Shown here in pieces: positions 18,476 through 27,892 of a stretch of 62,022 nt of DNA (positions are counted from its first letter, which is position 1; every line of letters begins with the position of its first letter). Under the pieces are notes generated by a model. It saw only the letters and a program-made list of their open reading frames with translations. It did not search any database and had not been told where the DNA came from. The DNA is taken from contig JAKISX010000003.1 of the NCBI GenBank assembly GCA_021648405.1, positions 1 through 62,022 on the forward strand, in the 5' to 3' direction. The translations under genes were made by a program, and so were the position numbers. This DNA comes from Sulfurimonas sp. Lineage in GTDB: Bacteria; Campylobacterota; Campylobacteria; Campylobacterales; Sulfurimonadaceae.

Positions 18476-19362
18476 GAATCTATTAAATCAACTATTTTTT
18501 CAATTTTTTTATCATTAAATGTTAATCCGATTTTTTCTTGTTCTGGTGTTGCAAATGCTGAAATTGCGTTTACCTCTAAAACTACATATTCTTCTTTTTC
18601 TCTATCATAAATAATATCAACACCAGCTATATCAAGCCCTAAAACTTTTGTTGCTCTTTTTGCTATTTCTATTATTTCATCATTTGCTTCACGAAGAATA
18701 ATACTACCACCGCTAGAGATATTTGTTCTCCAATCCCTTGCATTAGCTTTTCTTCCATAACATGAGATATATTCACCATTAACTATATCGATACGATAAT
18801 CTGAAAAGTCGTTATCTATAAACTTTTCTAAATATATATGACGAATACCAGTTTGGTTTAAAAATGGCAACAATGAGTCTATGCTTTGACAAGATTCTAA
18901 TAATATCATGCCATTACCACCCCATCCATCAATTTGCTTAAAAATCAATTTTTTCCATTCTTTAAATTTTTCAACTAAGTACTCTGGTGATTCTCTATGA
19001 CATAAAAAAAACTCAGTTGTTTTTATGCCCGCTTTATTCAATGCTATATTAGATTTAAATTTATCCTCTGCTAGTGCAAATGATTGATAACTATTCACTG
19101 TGCTTATATATTTATCTATTGTTTCATACATATATTTTTGCGTATTTGTTTGTTCTCCTGCATTGTATGAAAAAAATAAATCTAATTCTAACATACTTAC
19201 ATTATTACAAATAATACCCTCTTTAGAACCTTTTGCAAAACGAAGATTAAGATTTGTTTGTACTTCAATCTCTCTCTCCATTAATTGATCTATAATTTTT
19301 TTTTCTATATCCTTACCGCCACCATTATGATACATCCACATACCAATTTTTTTATTTGCCAT
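18463..19362 (-). CDS. RimK-like ATP-grasp ligase paralog B
   Basis: DWRTNISSGGSIILREANDEII..LGLDIAGVDIIYD...VVLEVNAISAF; similar along its full length to the upstream gene. Confidence 0.85.
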   Translation of the reverse strand: MANKKIGMWMYHNGGGKDIEKKIIDQLMEREIEVQTNLNLRFAKGSKEGIICNNVSMLELDLFFSYNAGEQTNTQKYMYETIDKYISTVNSYQSFALAEDKFKSNIALNKAGIKTTEFFLCHRESPEYLVEKFKEWKKLIFKQIDGWGGNGMILLESCQSIDSLLPFLNQTGIRHIYLEKFIDNDFSDYRIDIVNGEYISCYGRKANARDWRTNISSGGSIILREANDEIIEIAKRATKVLGLDIAGVDIIYDREKEEYVVLEVNAISAFATPEQEKIGLTFNDKKIEKIVDLIDSKIK

Positions 19363-19395
19363 AATATTTCCTTTGCAAATTAAATTTGAAATAAT

Positions 19396-20301
19396 TTATT
19401 TTTTTAATGTCCTTTTGTCTATTAAATCTACTATTAAATCTATTTTTTTATCATTAAAATCTAGTCCTATTTTTTCTTGTTCTGGTGTTGCAAATGCTGG
19501 AATTCCATTTACTTCTAAAACTATATATTCCTCTTTTTCTCTATCATAAATAATATCAACTCCACCAATATCAACTCCACATGCTTTACATGCTTTTATC
19601 GCTATATTTATTATCTCATCATTAGCCTCACGAACAAAAACACTACCACCGCTACCTACATTTGTTCTCCAGTCAGTTCCGCTAGCTTTTCTTCCATAGC
19701 AAGATACAAATTGCCCATCAACTATATCTATCCTAAAATCAGTATTATCATAATTAATAAATTTTTCTACATAAAAATATCTTAAATCCATCTGATTTAA
19801 AAATGGCATTAACATGTCTAAGTTTGCTTCATTCTCGATTTTTGTAAGTCCAACTCCACCCCAACCATCAGTTGGTTTATAAACCATTTTATCCCATTTT
19901 TTGATGATTTTTTTGAGTTCATATCCATCATCTCTATGACAAAGCTTATAATCAGCTGTTTTAATACCATTATTTCTCAGTACAAAAGAGGTATGAAATT
20001 TATCCTCGCTTAGCGCAAAAGAATCGTAAGAGTTAATCATAGGAATTACTCTATTTAATGCTTGATAAATATACATTTGGTATTGTGTTTGTTCTCCAGC
20101 GTTATAAGAAAAGAACAAGTCTAGCTTATTTAGTTTCTCATCACCATGCATTATTCTTGAATTTTTTGCTATAGTGTTTCTTAGGTTAATATTATTTAGA
20201 GTAGTTATCTCTCTTTCTCTTAATTTTTTAATAATATTTTTTTGAATTTTATCGCCACCGCCATTGCTATAGAACCACATACCAATTCTTCTATCGCCCA
20301 T
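19396..20301 (-). CDS. RimK-like ATP-grasp ligase paralog A
   Basis: KPTDGWGGVGL, DWRTNVGSGGSVFVREANDEI, GVDIGGVDIIYD, VLEVNGIPAF typical of RimK/glutathione-synthase-like ATP-grasp. Confidence 0.88.
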   Translation of the reverse strand: MGDRRIGMWFYSNGGGDKIQKNIIKKLREREITTLNNINLRNTIAKNSRIMHGDEKLNKLDLFFSYNAGEQTQYQMYIYQALNRVIPMINSYDSFALSEDKFHTSFVLRNNGIKTADYKLCHRDDGYELKKIIKKWDKMVYKPTDGWGGVGLTKIENEANLDMLMPFLNQMDLRYFYVEKFINYDNTDFRIDIVDGQFVSCYGRKASGTDWRTNVGSGGSVFVREANDEIINIAIKACKACGVDIGGVDIIYDREKEEYIVLEVNGIPAFATPEQEKIGLDFNDKKIDLIVDLIDKRTLKK

Positions 20302-20304
20302 ATA

Positions 20305-21417
20305 TTAATCCTTTTTAAAATCTAAGTTTTCAACAAAAAAAGTAAAGAGTTTTTTACTTAAATCTATTCTACTCTCAAAACTACTTTTTTTTGCTCTCTC
20401 ATTTATAGTATGATCACCATCTCCAAATGGACCAAATCCATCTAAGGTAATAACTCCGCAAGAACTAATGATATTTGCATCACTTACACCACCTCTTTCT
20501 TCGTATTTTAATGTTTGCAAAGTTATATTTTGTATATTTTTTATTAATTTTAAAGAGCTTTGTGTTGTTTGCATAACATCTCTTTGAATTCCTCCAGATA
20601 ATGTTGCTGATGTTGCATCCACATATGTATTCTCAACAATTATATTGATTTGTTTTAGTACCCTATCTCTTTCTTCTAAGTTTTTATATCTAAGCTCAAA
20701 AACTAATCTAGCATGTGGTGATATGGTATTTGCTCCAATCCCACCATTAATTTTACCAACATTGACAGTAGTCCCTTTACTTAAATCTGTAAGCTTTACT
20801 AATTCTTGAAGTTTATATGATGCTTCTAAATTAGCATCATTCCCTTCTATATAACAGTTTCCTGCATGAGCGGCTTTGCCCTTTATTTCTATGAAAAAAG
20901 TACCAACACCTTTTCTTGCTGTTACAACCTCACCATTAATTCCAGCAGCCTCATAAACAAAACAATAATCATAATCTTTTGCTATAGATGTACTTAAATA
21001 TTTAGAATCATCACTTCCTGTTTCTTCGTCACTAACTAAAAGAACATCAATGTTTTTAATATCAATATTTTGTTTTTTTAGCTCCCTTAATGCCTCAAGT
21101 ATTACAATAATACCACCTTTCATATCGCATACACCTGGTCCATATATCCACTCTTCATCTTCGGAAAAATTTTCAAATTTTTGTGGAGGAAAAACTGTAT
21201 CTAAATGTCCTAGTAAAAGTAGTTTTTTAGAATTTTTTTGAGATACTGAAGTATAATGTTTATGATTACCAATATTTTTACGCTTATGTGTCTGTACTGT
21301 AAAACCTAGTTCACTAAACCAACTATCAAATATTTTCGCAACTTTGTCTACACCACTTTTATTTTTAGTATATGAGTTTATATTTACAATAGTTTTAAGA
21401 TCATCTAAATAATTCAT
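20305..21417 (-). CDS. M20 family metallopeptidase (carboxypeptidase G2-like)
   Basis: LLGHLDTVFPP, YGPGVCDMKGG, SDEETGS, GGVSDAN, GDGDHTINERA motifs; no signal peptide. Confidence 0.9.
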   Translation of the reverse strand: MNYLDDLKTIVNINSYTKNKSGVDKVAKIFDSWFSELGFTVQTHKRKNIGNHKHYTSVSQKNSKKLLLLGHLDTVFPPQKFENFSEDEEWIYGPGVCDMKGGIIVILEALRELKKQNIDIKNIDVLLVSDEETGSDDSKYLSTSIAKDYDYCFVYEAAGINGEVVTARKGVGTFFIEIKGKAAHAGNCYIEGNDANLEASYKLQELVKLTDLSKGTTVNVGKINGGIGANTISPHARLVFELRYKNLEERDRVLKQINIIVENTYVDATSATLSGGIQRDVMQTTQSSLKLIKNIQNITLQTLKYEERGGVSDANIISSCGVITLDGFGPFGDGDHTINERAKKSSFESRIDLSKKLFTFFVENLDFKKD

Positions 21418-21494
21418 ACATGGATTATACTACTTATTTAATTAAAGTTTGTAAAAAGTAAATTGAGTTTATATAATGAAAGTTTTGAAGTAAA

Positions 21495-21520
21495 ACTTAG
21501 AAGATTATTTTCTTCTAAGT
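21495..21520 (-). terminator. Hairpin ACTTAGAAG-N8-CTTCTAAGT overlapping the rplS stop, followed by T-rich tract
   Basis: 9-bp perfect inverted repeat; minus strand continues TTTTACTTC. Confidence 0.65.
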
Positions 21521-21864
21521 TCTTTAATACGAGCTGCTTTACCAGCAAGGTCACGAAGATAGTTAAGTTTAGCACGACGAACGCGACCACGACGAAGAAC
21601 TTTTATCTCAGTTAGTGAATCAGAATATGTTGGAAATATTCTCTCAATTCCAACACCATTTGCTCCAATTTTACGAACAGTTATAGTTTGACCTGTTCCT
21701 TGACCTCGTTTAGATATACATACACCCTCATATGCTTGAATACGAGACTTTTCACCCTCTTTAATAATTACTGATAAACGAACAGTATCACCAGCACGAA
21801 AGTCTGGAATAGTCTTCTCAGATACTTGTGCTTTTTCAAAGTTTTCAATATACTTATTTCTCAT
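21505..21864 (-). CDS. rplS: 50S ribosomal protein L19
   Basis: [45 protein letters not shown]. Confidence 0.98.
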   Translation of the reverse strand: MRNKYIENFEKAQVSEKTIPDFRAGDTVRLSVIIKEGEKSRIQAYEGVCISKRGQGTGQTITVRKIGANGVGIERIFPTYSDSLTEIKVLRRGRVRRAKLNYLRDLAGKAARIKELRRK

Positions 21865-21891
21865 AAGATTTCCTTAATTTTATCATCTACG

Positions 21892-22617
21892 CTAACGCTT
21901 GGTTTTGCTCGACACAAAGTCCATTTCACTAGTGCAATTATGTTTTAATAGTTGCTCTGGTCTGAAAAATTTACTTTTGCATTTAGATAGTGCTATTTTT
22001 AGTGTGCGAATTTTACTATGATTTCCCTTTATATATTCTTTAGGTACTTGTATATTTTCATAAGTCGCTGGTTTAGAGAATGATGGTGCCTCTAAAAGCA
22101 GTGTTTCAAAGCTTTCAATCTCCAAAGATTCACTATTTCCTAAAACTCCATCTATATTTCTTGACACCGCATCACAGATAACTAATGAAGGCAATTCTCC
22201 ACCTGTTAAGATATAATCTCCAATAGAAAATACCTCATCAGCATAGGTTTCAATTACTCTCTCATCAATGCCTTCATATCTACCACTTACAAATGCTACA
22301 TGAGTTTTTTTTGCTAACCTTGAAGCATCACGCTGTTTAAATTGCTTTGCCACTGGAGTTAAAAAAACTATATGCACATCTTCATCTTGTTTTTTTAATT
22401 CATCTAAACAATCAAATAATGGTTGAGGATTCATAACCATACCAGCACCACCGCTAACTGCTTTATCATCTACTTTATTGTGTTTATTTAAACTAAAATC
22501 TCTAGGATTTATATATGATATCTCTAATATCTTTTTCTCTATTGCTCTTTTTAAGATAGAGTCATTGAAGTATCCTTCAATAATATTTTGAAATAAAGTG
22601 ACAAATGTAAATCTCAT
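21892..22617 (-). CDS. trmD: tRNA (guanine-N1)-methyltransferase
   Basis: VSGRYEGIDERVIETYADEVFSIGDYILTGGELP. Confidence 0.97.
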   Translation of the reverse strand: MRFTFVTLFQNIIEGYFNDSILKRAIEKKILEISYINPRDFSLNKHNKVDDKAVSGGAGMVMNPQPLFDCLDELKKQDEDVHIVFLTPVAKQFKQRDASRLAKKTHVAFVSGRYEGIDERVIETYADEVFSIGDYILTGGELPSLVICDAVSRNIDGVLGNSESLEIESFETLLLEAPSFSKPATYENIQVPKEYIKGNHSKIRTLKIALSKCKSKFFRPEQLLKHNCTSEMDFVSSKTKR

Positions 22618-23150
22618 TATGATGCTTCTAAAATATCCATTGCAGCATTTGTGGTGATGATTTTATTTTCTATATCTGTTTTTATTATGAATGGTTCATT
22701 ATGTGGTAGTAAAAAAGTTTTTGCGCAACCACTTTTAATAAGTTTCTCATCTGTATTAATTTTCAAATAATTTAAAGAGTTAATTCTATCTATATCAGTA
22801 ACTATACCTAAAGATATACTATCTTCTATTATTTTACATCCTACTAAATCAAACCAAAAAAATTCACCCTCTTTAAGATGACAATTTTTTCGTGTTTCTT
22901 CCATGGTTGCATAAAGTTTTTTATTTGTAAATTTTTTAGCGTCTTCGGGTGTAAATACACCATCTATTTTAATAAGTCCTCTATCTAAATTAACTTCTCT
23001 TAAAGTTAATCTTTCATTAGGATTTATAAAAAAAGATGAATTGTTTTTAAATTGTTCTGGAAAATCTGTATATAGATGAAGTTTCATATCGCCTTTTATA
23101 CCGACCGTTTTGCCGATAATTGCGATATGAAGAAGATCAGATTGCTTCAT
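22617..23150 (-). CDS. rimM: Ribosome maturation factor RimM
   Basis: IGKTVGIKGDMKLH; next to trmD and rpsP. Confidence 0.94.
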   Translation of the reverse strand: MKQSDLLHIAIIGKTVGIKGDMKLHLYTDFPEQFKNNSSFFINPNERLTLREVNLDRGLIKIDGVFTPEDAKKFTNKKLYATMEETRKNCHLKEGEFFWFDLVGCKIIEDSISLGIVTDIDRINSLNYLKINTDEKLIKSGCAKTFLLPHNEPFIIKTDIENKIITTNAAMDILEAS

Positions 23151-23182
23151 ATTATTTCGTATAACATGCTCATCATGGAGAT

Positions 23183-23419
23183 TTACACGGCCTCGACATT
23201 GATGCGGTAGCTCATACCATCTTTAGCTTTACAGCCAGAGATAACAGTTTTTATAGCACCAATCATCTTACCCTCTTTGCCAATCAGCTTACCAATGTCA
23301 GCCTGATTAGCATAAAGTATAATCTCAGTTACTTCATCGCCTTGTTTAACCTTAACATCCACATCATCAGGGTGAAGAGCTATAAGTTTTGCAAATTGTG
23401 CGACAAATTCACTAATCAT
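23183..23419 (-). CDS. KH domain RNA-binding protein
   Basis: IGKLIGKEGKMIGAIKTVI KH motif; ribosomal cluster position. Confidence 0.93.
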   Translation of the reverse strand: MISEFVAQFAKLIALHPDDVDVKVKQGDEVTEIILYANQADIGKLIGKEGKMIGAIKTVISGCKAKDGMSYRINVEAV

Positions 23420-23423
23420 TTGA

Positions 23424-23645
23424 CTAACGACCAGTTATTTTTTTAACGCGGCTACTCATTTGAGCACCAACACTTAACCAATAATCAACTCTCTCATTAT
23501 CTACTTTAAGTTCTTTTGTCATTGGGTTATAGTAACCAATAAGTTCAATCCAACCACCATCTCTACGCTTACGGCTATCTGTTACCGCGATACGATAAAA
23601 AGGTTGTTTTTTTCTTCCCATACGAGTAAGTCTAATTACTGTCAT
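23424..23645 (-). CDS. rpsP: 30S ribosomal protein S16
   Basis: [31 protein letters not shown]. Confidence 0.98.
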   Translation of the reverse strand: MTVIRLTRMGRKKQPFYRIAVTDSRKRRDGGWIELIGYYNPMTKELKVDNERVDYWLSVGAQMSSRVKKITGR

Positions 23646-23890
23646 AAATAAGTTCCTAAATAAAAATTTGTTTGGGGGTTTTCTTGCAAAATAAAATATA
23701 CTAAATGTAGCTTTATTGTGCCTCTTACCGCCTTCGAGTCATGCTCGATATGCGTCTTATACTTTGCAAATGCCTAGTACCTTCTAATCACAGAGGGATT
23801 ATTTCAGAAGTTATTACGATAGTGGAAGTATAGCGAGTTATTTTTCAAATGTAAATAGCAAAAGAAAAGTGCCTTTATCCTATTTTAATT

Positions 23891-25237
23891 TTAGCGAGGA
23901 ATTGCTCCTGCTCCGCCCATTTGCCCCATCATTGCTTGTAAGTCTTTCATTCCATTTTTACCCGATAATTTTTTAGCCATTTTACCTGCATTTTTGAACT
24001 GTTTAATCATGCGATTAATCTCTATTTGCGTAAGTCCACAACCTTGCGCTATACGTTGTTTTCGAGAATTATTTAATAGGTCTGGATCTTCTCTTTCTTT
24101 TTTAGTCATAGAGCCTACCATCGATTTTATATTTTTAAATTCGCTTGAATTTTCCATATCAAAATCTTTAAGTGCTTTAGACATATTTCCCATTCCTGGA
24201 ATCATACCCATAAGAGATTTCATAGAACCCATCTTCTTCATTTGTTCCATCTGAGCTAAAAAATCATTGAAGTTAAATTTACCTTTTTTAATTTTTTGAG
24301 TTAATTGTTTTGCTGATTTTTCATCTATGATATCAGCGGTTTTTTCAGCAAGTCCCTCAACATCACCAAACCCCATAAGACGGTTTACAATACGCTCAGG
24401 CACAAAAACTTCTAAATCTTGCATTTTTTCACCATTACCGATGAAACGAAGTGGTACTTGAACTTGACTCGACAACCCAAGAGCTACGCCACCTTTAGCA
24501 TCGCCATCATATTTTGAAAGAATTACACCATCAATTCCAATCTTTTGTTTAAATGTAGTAGCGGTGCGAACAGCATCTTGACCAGTCATAGAATCTGCTA
24601 CATAAAAAATTTCACTTGGATTTGCTGCTTTTTTAACGGCTTGTAGTTCATCCATAAGTTCATCATCAATAGCTAAACGACCAGCTGTATCTATTAAAAC
24701 TACATCATAAATTCCAGATTTTGCTTTTTTAAGTGCAGCTTTTACAACCTCTACTGGATTTTTAATAGCTTCATCCTCAAAAAGTTCAACCTCTATTTGA
24801 GTTGTAATTTGACGAAGTTGCTCAACTGCTGCTAAACGCTGTAAATCGGCTGCGACAATTAAAACTTTTTTTTGTTTGTTTTTTAAATATGTTGCTAATT
24901 TGCCTGTTGTAGTTGTTTTACCAGAACCTTGAAGTCCTGTCATTAAGATTACTGTTGGAGGGTTTGGAGCAAAGATAAAACCTTTATTCCCACCAATTTC
25001 TAGTAATTCGTAAAGAGTATCTCTCATTACATCTAAAAACTGATCTTTACCTATCCCTTTAGCTTTAGTACCCTCTTGAACTTTAATTATTAATTCTTTA
25101 ACAACTTTATGATTTACATCCGCTTTAAGAAGTGATTTTTTTAACTCATCTAATGCTTTTTTAAGTGCCTTTTCATCATCAAATGTGCGAATTTTTTTAA
25201 TGGCTGCTGTAAATGAATTAGTTAGTGACTCAAACAT
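23891..25237 (-). CDS. ffh: Signal recognition particle protein
   Basis: GLQGSGKTTTTGKLA, DTAGR, Met-rich C-terminal M domain. Confidence 0.98.
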   Translation of the reverse strand: MFESLTNSFTAAIKKIRTFDDEKALKKALDELKKSLLKADVNHKVVKELIIKVQEGTKAKGIGKDQFLDVMRDTLYELLEIGGNKGFIFAPNPPTVILMTGLQGSGKTTTTGKLATYLKNKQKKVLIVAADLQRLAAVEQLRQITTQIEVELFEDEAIKNPVEVVKAALKKAKSGIYDVVLIDTAGRLAIDDELMDELQAVKKAANPSEIFYVADSMTGQDAVRTATTFKQKIGIDGVILSKYDGDAKGGVALGLSSQVQVPLRFIGNGEKMQDLEVFVPERIVNRLMGFGDVEGLAEKTADIIDEKSAKQLTQKIKKGKFNFNDFLAQMEQMKKMGSMKSLMGMIPGMGNMSKALKDFDMENSSEFKNIKSMVGSMTKKEREDPDLLNNSRKQRIAQGCGLTQIEINRMIKQFKNAGKMAKKLSGKNGMKDLQAMMGQMGGAGAIPR

Positions 25238-25320
25238 AAAATACCTTTTTAGTAGATGTTAAATTTCTTAAATTATAACAAAATGGGGCTTTTGGTTTGC
25301 TTATCTATTGTAAGGGAAAA

Positions 25321-25638
25321 CTATTTACCAATAGTTAGTGAAAATTCTTCTAATTCAGAGACAGAGTATTTTGCAATTTGGGCTTTCATAAGCTCTGCTT
25401 TTGAACTACCGTATGAACCATCCATATAACCTTTAAGAGAGATAGCAATTTCGGCATGGGTCATTTGAGAAACATCTAAACCTATTCCTAGAGCTTTTTT
25501 ACTCCAATCTTTTCCATGACAAAACGCACATGTTTTAGCATTTACAGTAGCCATCAAAGTTGTAGTTGTGATTAATGAAATAATTAATATGCTAATTTTT
25601 TTCATCTTTTTCCTTCGGATAATACATTTATCAACCAA
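25321..25638 (-). CDS. Small periplasmic cytochrome c (likely start MKKISIL)
   Basis: Signal peptide followed by CAFCHG heme motif; about 94 aa from the internal Met. Confidence 0.8.
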   Translation of the reverse strand: MVDKCIIRRKKMKKISILIISLITTTTLMATVNAKTCAFCHGKDWSKKALGIGLDVSQMTHAEIAISLKGYMDGSYGSSKAELMKAQIAKYSVSELEEFSLTIGK

Positions 25639-25766
25639 ATACTATAAAGGGTTGAGTTCATTAAAATACACACAATTATAGTTTTAATTACTTAAATCCA
25701 AAGTTAATAATTTCTAAAACTAATTTTACTTAATAAAAATTTAAATAATTGCAAGTATGTATTATA

Positions 25767-26222
25767 TTAAGGGCACTTTATTTTTCCTAAAAATGCATTT
25801 AACTGATTAGCAAATAACTCTGCATCTTTTTTTGAAAAAGGCTTTGGACCACCTGTCATCTCTCCACTTTCACGAATTTTTTCCATCAAGTTTCTCATTG
25901 CAAGGTATTGTTTAATATTATCAACACTATAAAGTTCACCCCTATGATCTATGGCATGTGCATTTTTACTTATGATTCTATCTGCTAATGGGATATCGGC
26001 TGTTATTACTAAGTCACCCTCTTTTGTCATCTCAACTATTTTATGATCAGCTTCATCTGCACCTTGCTCAACTATGATATATTCTATTAAACTAGACTTT
26101 CCAATATTGATTTTTTTATTTGCTATAACTATTGTTGAAATTTTCAAACGCTCAATCTGTTTGAGAAGAATTGGTTTTAATGAATTTACAAAAGCATCAC
26201 CATCTACATATATTTTAAACAT
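25767..26222 (-). CDS. YaiI/YqxD family protein (DUF188)
   Basis: FKIYVDGDAFVNSLK...VEQGADEADHKIVEMTKEGDLVITADIPLADRIISKNA...DHRGELYS. Confidence 0.92.
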   Translation of the reverse strand: MFKIYVDGDAFVNSLKPILLKQIERLKISTIVIANKKINIGKSSLIEYIIVEQGADEADHKIVEMTKEGDLVITADIPLADRIISKNAHAIDHRGELYSVDNIKQYLAMRNLMEKIRESGEMTGGPKPFSKKDAELFANQLNAFLGKIKCP

Positions 26223-27174
26223 TTAGCAACTCCAATTTTTTCTCTTTACTTAGTTGTTTTATTGCATATTCTCTTTGCATTGCATTAACTTTGTCATCAC
26301 AGTTTTCATAGTAAACTAACTTCACTGGTCTTCTAGCTTTCGTATATTTCGCACCGAGTTTTGTACCGTTATGTTCTTTTACTCTTCTATGTAAATCAGT
26401 TGTAATTCCAGTGTAGAGTGTATTATCATTACATCTTATCATATATACTTTCCACATGCTAATAGGTGTTACAAATGTATTTACTCCATCAACCTGATAA
26501 AACTTTACCTCATTATATTGACAATATTTTATACAATATCCACACACTAAAGAGTCTAGCATATCTTCGTAATCTTTTAGACCCTGCCCTTTTAAAGTGC
26601 TAATATCTTTTTTTAGTATATCGTGTGAAAATAACTCTTTTTTTAAGTAGTTTTTATAAATTTCTAATTGCTCTTTTATAAACTTCGTTGAGCGACCTTT
26701 TTTTCTTTTGTATTGCAAAATTTTATGATTATTAAAACACATTGCGATTGTGGAGTGGGTATATACTTCAAAAATTACTTTATCTGATTTATAATCTCTT
26801 TTAAACCCATACTCTGAGAGTTTTTTAAACAAAACTTCACTTCTAATTTGTGGAGAATATTTTGTAAGTATTTTTTTATTTGCTGGAAGCATTGCAATTT
26901 TATATTTTGCAAAGTCTTTATTGAATTTTTTTTCTACTTCACGATTGCCTGTTTCATTTGGCACAATAAGTGGAGCATCAACTCCAACATAAATTTTATA
27001 GTCTTTATATTTTTGTATCTCTTGGATAATCTCATCAATTGATTTAATAAGTTTTAGATCTAAAATTTTTAATTTTTTTGCATACGAATTTGATTCTAGG
27101 ACACAAAAGCCTGAAAGGTTTTTCTCTCCCCAAGCTAAATCTATACCTATATACACACTATTCAAAGTGTACAA
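26215..27174 (-). CDS. DUF429 (RNase H-like predicted nuclease) fused to GIY-YIG endonuclease domain
   Basis: N-term YIGIDLAWGEKN, YVGVDAPLIVPNETGNR, FEVYTH, MLDSLVCGYC; C-term WKVYMIRCNDNTLYTGITTDLHRRVKEHN...AMQREYAIK. Confidence 0.88.
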   Translation of the reverse strand: MYTLNSVYIGIDLAWGEKNLSGFCVLESNSYAKKLKILDLKLIKSIDEIIQEIQKYKDYKIYVGVDAPLIVPNETGNREVEKKFNKDFAKYKIAMLPANKKILTKYSPQIRSEVLFKKLSEYGFKRDYKSDKVIFEVYTHSTIAMCFNNHKILQYKRKKGRSTKFIKEQLEIYKNYLKKELFSHDILKKDISTLKGQGLKDYEDMLDSLVCGYCIKYCQYNEVKFYQVDGVNTFVTPISMWKVYMIRCNDNTLYTGITTDLHRRVKEHNGTKLGAKYTKARRPVKLVYYENCDDKVNAMQREYAIKQLSKEKKLELLNV

Positions 27175-27892
27175 AAGCCTTTGGTTCAGGTGCAGTAAAT
27201 TCCATACCTAAAAGTCTAACTTTAAAAGCGTGAAGCATAACTCTTTTTGCTCTGCGGCCACCATATTGTTCATCTCCAACTATTGGATGATCAACATAGC
27301 GTAAGTGTGTACGAATCTGATGGGTGCGTCCATGGTGGATGATACACTTTATTTTTGTTTTTTTACTTCCTACAAGATCAGGGAAAAATTCACTTCTTGC
27401 AGGTTTTCCTTTACTAGATACATTTGAAGTTGCACGATTATTTTTTTTTGTAGTGTAGATTGGCTTGTCAACCTCGATAGGTTCACTCATAATACCCTCA
27501 ACCCATGCGATATACTCTTTATAAACTTTATTCTTTTTAAACTCACCGATAGCTTTTAGACGAAATTCTTCATTTTTAACAAGCATTAAAACTCCGCTTG
27601 TTTCGCGGTCAAGTCTATGAAGCAGTTTAACATCTTTATACATTCTCTCAATCTCATCAGAGTTAACATATGGTGGTTTGTCCACTACTAATATATTGTC
27701 ATTTTCAAATATAATTTTTGGTTTTTCAACCTTTATAACACGAAAAGATGTCTTATCATCAAGCTCGCCACGAGCTATCATAACTTTTTTATTTCCAACA
27801 TATACAAGTCCGCGATCAATCATCGATTTTGCAGCTCCATTAGAGATACCCTCTTGTGCAGCTACTAATTTATAAGCTTTTTCTTTTGCCAT
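27158..27892 (-). CDS. RluA-family pseudouridine synthase
   Basis: LLHRLDRETSGVLMLVKN, GRTHQIRTHLRYVDHPIVGDEQYGG. Confidence 0.95.
   Translation of the reverse strand: MAKEKAYKLVAAQEGISNGAAKSMIDRGLVYVGNKKVMIARGELDDKTSFRVIKVEKPKIIFENDNILVVDKPPYVNSDEIERMYKDVKLLHRLDRETSGVLMLVKNEEFRLKAIGEFKKNKVYKEYIAWVEGIMSEPIEVDKPIYTTKKNNRATSNVSSKGKPARSEFFPDLVGSKKTKIKCIIHHGRTHQIRTHLRYVDHPIVGDEQYGGRRAKRVMLHAFKVRLLGMEFTAPEPKAFVHFE

Noticed and set aside
23646-23890. SRP (4.5S) RNA next to ffh
   Set aside because: Conserved GGAAGCA/AGCAG apical-loop signature not found on either strand
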